Source: Oscillospiraceae bacterium
GTDB taxonomy: Bacteria; Bacillota; Clostridia; Oscillospirales; Ruminococcaceae
Length of the DNA: 15,810 nucleotides
Assembly: GCA_900762805.1 (NCBI GenBank)
Contig: CAAFHY010000254.1
Span: 1 to 15,810, forward strand
Direction of reading: 5' to 3'
Shown: positions 14,672 through 15,810 of the stretch, piece after piece
Position numbering within the stretch: the stretch's first letter is position 1
How the letters are laid out: every line of letters starts with the position of its first letter
Notes under the pieces: generated by a model
What the model was told of the DNA's origin: nothing
Database searches by the model: none
What the model saw: the letters and a program-made list of their open reading frames with translations, nothing else
Translations under genes and position numbers: made by a program

Positions 14672-15233
14672 GCGCCGCAAGCTGCACTGGAAAGGCGCCC
14701 GCCGGCTGGCCAAGCAGACGCTCAGTCGCCGCCGCTACCAGCACACGGTGCAGGTGGCGCACGCCGCCGCCCGCCTCGCGTGGGAGAATGGCGAGAGCGT
14801 CTCCGCCGCCCGTCTGGCCGCCTATCTGCATGACATTGCCAAGGAGCTGCCGCCCGACCGGCTGCGGGCGCTGGCCGCCCACCCCGATATCAATGGGGTG
14901 ATCGATCAGCCGTCGGCCCTGCCGGTGCTGCATGCCTTCGCGGGCGCCGCCGTGGCCGAAAGCCTCGGTGTGAGCGACCCCGACGTTCTGTCGGCTATCC
15001 GGTATCACACCACCGCCCGCCGCGGCATGAGCCGGCTGGAAAAGATCATCTTTGTGGCCGATTATATCGGCTATGACCGCCGCTTTCCCGAAGCGGCCGC
15101 CGTGCGCCGTGCCGCCCGCCGCTCGCTTGACGAAGCCTGCGGCATGGAGCTGGCCTTTACGCGGGACAGGCTGCTGCAAAAAGGAAAAACGATCGTGCCG
15201 CTGACACTGGAGGCGATCGCAGAATTTGAATAA
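14664..15233 (+). CDS. yqeK: YqeK, HD-domain diadenosine tetraphosphatase
   Basis: A 189-residue HD-superfamily protein of the YqeK group, which cleaves Ap4A symmetrically into two ADP. The metal ligands are in place: H27 in YQHTVQVA, H56-D57 in AAYLHDIAKELP, H90 in PVLHAFAG, H115 in IRYHTTAR and D133 in VADYI. The ATG at 14664 is chosen over an upstream in-frame start at 14481 because the latter would overlap nadD by nearly 200 bases and the basic start MDKRRKLHWKGARRLAK precedes the HD domain directly. It overlaps nadD by 8 nt; the same two genes are neighbours in most Bacillota. In other Clostridia a LytR/CpsA/Psr gene often follows; here rsfS follows directly. Confidence 0.93.
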   Translation: MDKRRKLHWKGARRLAKQTLSRRRYQHTVQVAHAAARLAWENGESVSAARLAAYLHDIAKELPPDRLRALAAHPDINGVIDQPSALPVLHAFAGAAVAESLGVSDPDVLSAIRYHTTARRGMSRLEKIIFVADYIGYDRRFPEAAAVRRAARRSLDEACGMELAFTRDRLLQKGKTIVPLTLEAIAEFE

Positions 15234-15248
15234 GGAAGGAAAAACTCT

Positions 15249-15623
15249 ATGACATCGCTCGACATCGCAACGGCCGCCGTTAGGGCGCTTGACAGCAAGC
15301 TGGGACAGGAAATTGCGCTGCTCAAGGTGCGCGACCTGACCGTTATCACCGATTATTTCGTTATCTGCACCGGCGGCACCAACACACAGGTGCGTGCGCT
15401 GGCTGACGAGGTGGAATATCGGCTTGAGCAGGCGGGCGTCCGGCCTGCCCGCACGCAGGGGCGCGAGAGTGCCAGCTGGATCGTGCTGGATTACGATACC
15501 GTGCTCGTTCATGTTTTTCAGCCGGGCGCCCGCGCCTTTTACAGCCTCGATAAGCTGTGGGCCGACGCCGAGGCCGTTGATATTACCAAAATCATAACGG
15601 AGAGTAAAGAGAATGAAGTATGA
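15249..15623 (+). CDS. rsfS: Ribosomal silencing factor RsfS
   Basis: A 124-residue RsfS (Iojap/YbeB family), which binds ribosomal protein L14 (uL14) on the 50S subunit and blocks joining with the 30S subunit when nutrients run low. Typical segments are VRDLTVITDYFVICTG (27-42), TNTQVRALADEVEYRL (44-59), then the GRESASWIVLDYDTVLVHVF block (71-90) and FYSLDKLWADA (97-107). AAGGAAGG at 15232-15239 overlaps the yqeK stop and precedes the ATG by nine bases. It overlaps the leuS start by 11 nt. Length is normal for the family. Confidence 0.95.
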   Translation: MTSLDIATAAVRALDSKLGQEIALLKVRDLTVITDYFVICTGGTNTQVRALADEVEYRLEQAGVRPARTQGRESASWIVLDYDTVLVHVFQPGARAFYSLDKLWADAEAVDITKIITESKENEV

Positions 15624-15810
15624 TTTCAAGGCCATTGAGAGCAAATGGCAGCGCTATTGCGCAGAAAACGGCTGTCATCGGTGCAGCGACGATCACACGC
15701 TGACCAAGTATTACGCACAAGAAAAATTCCCCAACCAGTCGGGGCAGGGACTACACATCGGGAACCAGCGACACTACAAGGCGCAAGATAACATATACCG
15801 CAAGAACAAC
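15613..15810 (+). CDS. leuS: Leucine--tRNA ligase, 5' end only; last part looks corrupted
   Basis: The first 66 codons of a leucyl-tRNA synthetase, open to the window edge. The start MKYDFKAIESKWQRY is the standard LeuRS N-terminus, and GGAGAG at 15599-15604 serves the ATG, which lies inside the end of rsfS. Then conservation breaks down: KYYAQEKFPNQSGQGLHIGN should read approximately KYYxLxMFPYPSGxGLHxGH, so the class I HIGH signature is HIGN (residues 48-51) and the FPYPSG block is FPNQSG. The following residues NQRHYKAQDNIYRKNN also depart from HPxGYTATDIxARxKR. The changes are mostly toward A and occur in the final ~95 bases, with no stop codon or length change. I read this as a real leuS whose end is badly sequenced or assembled; a decayed gene is possible. 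Confidence 0.85.
   Translation, partial: MKYDFKAIESKWQRYCAENGCHRCSDDHTLTKYYAQEKFPNQSGQGLHIGNQRHYKAQDNIYRKNN

Overview
The window is a dense, single-strand run of bacterial housekeeping genes, all on the + strand, with high GC content and strongly GC-ending codons. The best guess for the host is a high-GC member of the Clostridia, probably near Oscillospiraceae/Ruminococcaceae. This is inferred from four things: Bacillota-type gene content (folate-dependent TrmFO, YqeK, PlsX, an FtsY without a long acidic domain), Shine-Dalgarno sites such as AAAGGAGG, the order rnc - radical SAM - smc - ftsY, and the order yhbY - nadD - yqeK - rsfS - leuS. I see no transposase, integrase, CRISPR array, tRNA, rRNA gene or phage gene.

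Layout. (1) Positions 1-228 hold the 3' end of rplT (ribosomal protein L20), followed by a possible intrinsic terminator at 237-276. (2) Positions 294-13413 hold eleven tightly packed genes: a SpoU/TrmH rRNA methyltransferase, dprA, topA, trmFO, plsX, rnc, a radical SAM protein of the Elp3-like group without an acetyltransferase domain, smc, ftsY and rdgB (ten named or assignable families plus the unassigned radical SAM). Most junctions are overlaps of 1-17 nt or gaps under 30 nt, so one long transcript with translational coupling is likely. (3) Positions 13414-13784 are the only sizeable non-coding stretch, 371 bp, with several GC-rich inverted repeats and no convincing gene. (4) Positions 13785-15810 hold a second cluster, yhbY, nadD, yqeK, rsfS and the first 66 codons of leuS.

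How the genes fit together. The first cluster mixes DNA topology and chromosome organisation (TopA, SMC), DNA uptake/recombination (DprA), RNA modification and processing (TrmH family, TrmFO, RNase III), phospholipid initiation (PlsX), membrane protein targeting (FtsY) and nucleotide-pool cleaning (RdgB). The second cluster links ribosome assembly and silencing (YhbY, RsfS), NAD synthesis (NadD), dinucleotide turnover (YqeK) and leucyl-tRNA charging (LeuS).

No obvious new multi-gene system is present. The points worth a second look are: the last ~95 bases, where LeuS loses its HIGH motif and many conserved residues through changes that mostly produce A, which looks like poor sequence at a contig end; two substitutions in the nucleobase/phosphate pocket of RdgB; the hairpin-rich 371-bp spacer; and missing expected neighbours (acpP between plsX and rnc, a LytR-type gene between yqeK and rsfS).
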